From Lepisosteus oculatus (Eukaryota > Chordata > Actinopteri > Semionotiformes > Lepisosteidae), in the NCBI RefSeq assembly GCF_040954835.1, contig NC_090697.1, forward strand, positions 6,398,501 to 6,462,500: DNA of 64,000 nucleotides, read 5' to 3'. The notes beneath the pieces are model-generated. The model ran no database searches and was not told the DNA's origin. It saw nothing but the letters and a program-made list of their open reading frames with translations. The position numbers were made by a program, and so were the translations under genes. The stretch's first letter is position 1. Every line of letters begins with the position of its first letter. Shown here one piece after another: positions 61,370 through 64,000 of the stretch.

Positions 61370-64000
61370 TATGATCTTCACTGGGAGCAAGATGGTGCCA
61401 ACGAGGAAGGCTGCCATCCCGCGAGCTCCAATTCGTTTCTGTCTATTTCTCTACTTTACGTTGTTTTCTGTACTGCTAACTGTACATACTGTACTGCTTG
61501 TTCGGTGATCAGCTCTGACCAACAAACGCTATTAGACATAGGATCGACTATCAGCACAACCAGGCTTGCACCAAAAATAACGATGGATTACCTGGACTTT
61601 GGAGTCTTACCTGTACCTGTTCCTGGAGGAAAGCGGCAACGGCGCAGGAAGAGAGGTAAGCGGGCAGGTGTCTTGGTTAGACTGAGACAACGCAGCAATC
61701 GCCCTCCACTTCCGAACATACTTCTTGCTAATGTTCAATCACTTGACAACAAGCTGGACGAGCTGAGAGCCAGGCTTGCTTTTCAAAGTGACATTAAAAA
61801 CTTCAATGTGCTAGCGTTTACCAGAACCTGACTTGATTCATCTATTCCAGAGACTGCTATCCCCCCGAAAGGCTTTTCTGTCCACAGTCAGGACAGGACA
61901 GTGGATTCAGGAAAGATCAGGGATGGAGGGGTGTGCATCATGGTTAATAACTCCTGGTGTACGGCTGTGGAGACTATTTCACCCCTGGCAATAAAATGTC
62001 GCCCGTTCTATCTACCGAGAGAATTTACATTGGTGGTCCTCACAGCAGTGTATATTCCGCTGCAGGCAAACACCACAGGAGCTCTGGAGGAACTACACGA
62101 ACACCTTAGCAGACATGAGAACTCATACCCCGTGGGTGCATTCATCACAGTGGGGGACTTCAATGGCACGAACCTGAAGAAAATCATCCCAAACCTGCAT
62201 CAACATATAAATTGCCTGATGCGCTGAACAAACACGTTGGACAATGTTTACGCTCCCTTCCGAGATATAACAAAGCCTTCCCCCGACCTCCTTTCGGCAA
62301 ATCTGATCACACCTCCATCCTGCTACTCCCTGTCTATAGGTAGAAACTCAAGCAGGAGAAGCCTGCGACAAGGACAATTCAGCGCTGGTCAGAGGAATCG
62401 GACTCTATTCTAAGTCACTGCTTTGCCACCACTGACTGGCGGATTTTTCGTGAAGCTGCCGGAAAGGACATTAACCTGTATGCGGACTATGCTACTAGCT
62501 AAGGAAATATGCAAATGCACAGAAGATGCTGTCCCCAGGATTACTGTTCAACACGTACCTAAATCAAAAACTGTGGGTAAATGGCGAAGTACGAGCTAAA
62601 CTCAGAGCTAGAACATCCACCTTCAACTCTGGAGACAAGGACAAGTACAGAAAATCCAGATCCGTTCTCAGAAAAGCCATCAAAAAAGCTAAATATACTG
62701 TAACTACAGAGTAAAACTGGAATCACACTATCATGACGATCGGGACACTTGGAATATGTGGAACTGAATCCGCACCATTACAGACTACAAAGCGAAACTC
62801 AGCAACACGACACACACCGCCTTTCCCCCCAATCAATTCAATTCATTTTACGCACGGTTCGAAGTCCATACCACAAAAACAGCTCAGAAAATGCCAGTAA
62901 ACCAGGGGGAACACCCACTGGCTGTCTCAAGAGCTGACGTGTACAAAAGTCTTTAAAATGACCAATCACGCAAAGCTCCTGGCCCCGATGCTATCCCCGG
63001 TCGCGTCCTGAAGGCCTGCGCAGATGAACAGATCATGGACATATTTAATCTCTCCCTCACTCAATGCACAGTCCCCTCTTGCTTCAAGAAAACCACCATC
63101 ATCCCGATCCCCAAGAACTGCCTAAATGGCTACTGCTCCGTTGCACTCACATCCATCATCATGAAGTGCTTAGAGCGGCTGATCAAAGCACACATCACCT
63201 CCTTACTGCCTGACACCTTGGACCCGCTGCAATTTGCATATCGACAGAACAGATCAACCACTGCTCTACACACTACCCTTTCACACCTAGATAAGAAAGG
63301 AACATATGTGAGAATGTTGTTTGTTGATTCCAGCTCAGCATTCAACACCATTGTACCCTCAAGGTTTATCACCAAGCTCCAGGACCTACTGTAGGACTAA
63401 GCTCCTCTCTCTGCAATTGTATCCTGGACTTTCTGATGGGCCGACCACAGGTAGTGAGAGTAGGCACAAGTACATCCTCCACTCTGACTCTGAACTTAGG
63501 TGCCCCCCAGGGCTGCGTACTCAGCCCTCCCCTCTACTCCCTATTCACCCACGACTGTGTTGCCAGGAACAAAACAAAGTTGATTATTAAGTTTGCAGAC
63601 GATACAACGATCATCGGCTTGATCACAAACGGTGATGAGTCCGCATACAGGGAGGAGGTAGAAACGCTGTCAGCATGGTGTTAGGACAACAACCTCTCTC
63701 TGAACACCAGCAAAACTAAGGAGTTGATCGTGGAGTACAGGAAGCATCAAGGAATAGACCACGCACCCATTCACATCAGCGGGTCCACAGTGGATAGAGT
63801 CAACAGCTTCAAATTCCTAGGTGTCAACATCACAGACAATCTAACCTGGACCCACCACACCAACCTTGTAGCCAAGACAGCACAGCTGCGTCTGTTCTTT
63901 CTCTGCAGACTAAAGAAGTTCGGCATGCAGTTACACGTCCTGACCAATTTCTACACGTGCACCACTGAAAGCATCCTAACCAGCTGCATCACTGCCTATG
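61370..64000 (+). mobile_element. Decayed LINE (L2/CR1/Rex group), 5' half onward, running off the window
   Basis: Leader from about 61370, a basic N-terminal segment (KRQRRRKRGKRAGVLVRLRQ), then an endonuclease with LLANVQSLDNKLDELRARL, VCIMVNNSWCT, CRPFYLPREF, VYIPLQANT and the VGDFNGTNLK block. Reverse transcriptase blocks follow: [53 protein letters not shown] and the catalytic FADDTT at about 63592. Stops after FTRT (61829), after LMR (62225) and in the TAG at 63682, plus frameshifts, make it inactive. Confidence 0.88.

Noticed and set aside
1..64000. CRISPR arrays, bacterial operons, tRNA or rRNA genes
   Set aside because: This is eukaryotic DNA; no direct-repeat/spacer pattern, and the only tRNA-like pieces are SINE heads.

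Overview
This is vertebrate nuclear DNA, almost certainly from a ray-finned fish. The evidence is intron-rich genes, Tc1/mariner copies, a tRNA-type SINE ending in an 'aataaagtgat'-like tail, L2/CR1/Rex-type LINEs, and many copies of the fish repeat whose 3' half reads 'aaactccacacagatagcacc'. The large introns and unduplicated gene order would fit a non-teleost such as a gar, bowfin or sturgeon, but that is a guess.

Three protein-coding genes are present. (1) A single-exon class A GPCR at 16673-17803 (+), closest by recall to GPR63 (sister of GPR45). (2) A TGFBRAP1-type CORVET subunit on the minus strand at 34008-45971. I could place ten exons, every splice junction keeps frame, and they give 803 codons; the exon for the usual C-terminal zinc-binding module was not found. 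(3) A four-and-a-half-LIM gene on the minus strand, coding exons 52771-56118, complete at 280 aa. Its diagnostic residues favour FHL5 over FHL2. Candidate 5' non-coding exons lie at about 58476-58580 and 60466-60600.

The order GPCR(+) - TGFBRAP1(-) - FHL(-) mirrors the GPR45-TGFBRAP1-FHL2 cluster of human chromosome 2. The receptor and LIM protein, however, look like GPR63 and FHL5, which are neighbours on human chromosome 6 with no TGFBRAP1 relative between them that I know of. The best reading is that this window is the sister block from the early vertebrate genome duplications and still carries a second, divergent TGFBRAP1 ohnolog.

Layout: 1-16.6 kb has no gene I can support and holds repeats (a dispersed repeat, two foldback repeats with a hammerhead-like core, two decayed Tc1 elements, a TIR element with a SINE inside). 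GPR63 is at 16.7-17.8 kb. 18-33 kb is AT-rich intergenic DNA with a few repeats. TGFBRAP1-like occupies 34-46 kb, with a solo LTR, LINE pieces and nested transposons in its introns. 46-52.7 kb is intergenic, and the FHL gene and its 5' region follow at 52.7-60.6 kb. A decayed LINE begins near 61.37 kb and runs off the right edge. The three genes share no pathway: lipid-type GPCR signalling, early-endosome tethering, and LIM-scaffold transcriptional/cytoskeletal coregulation.
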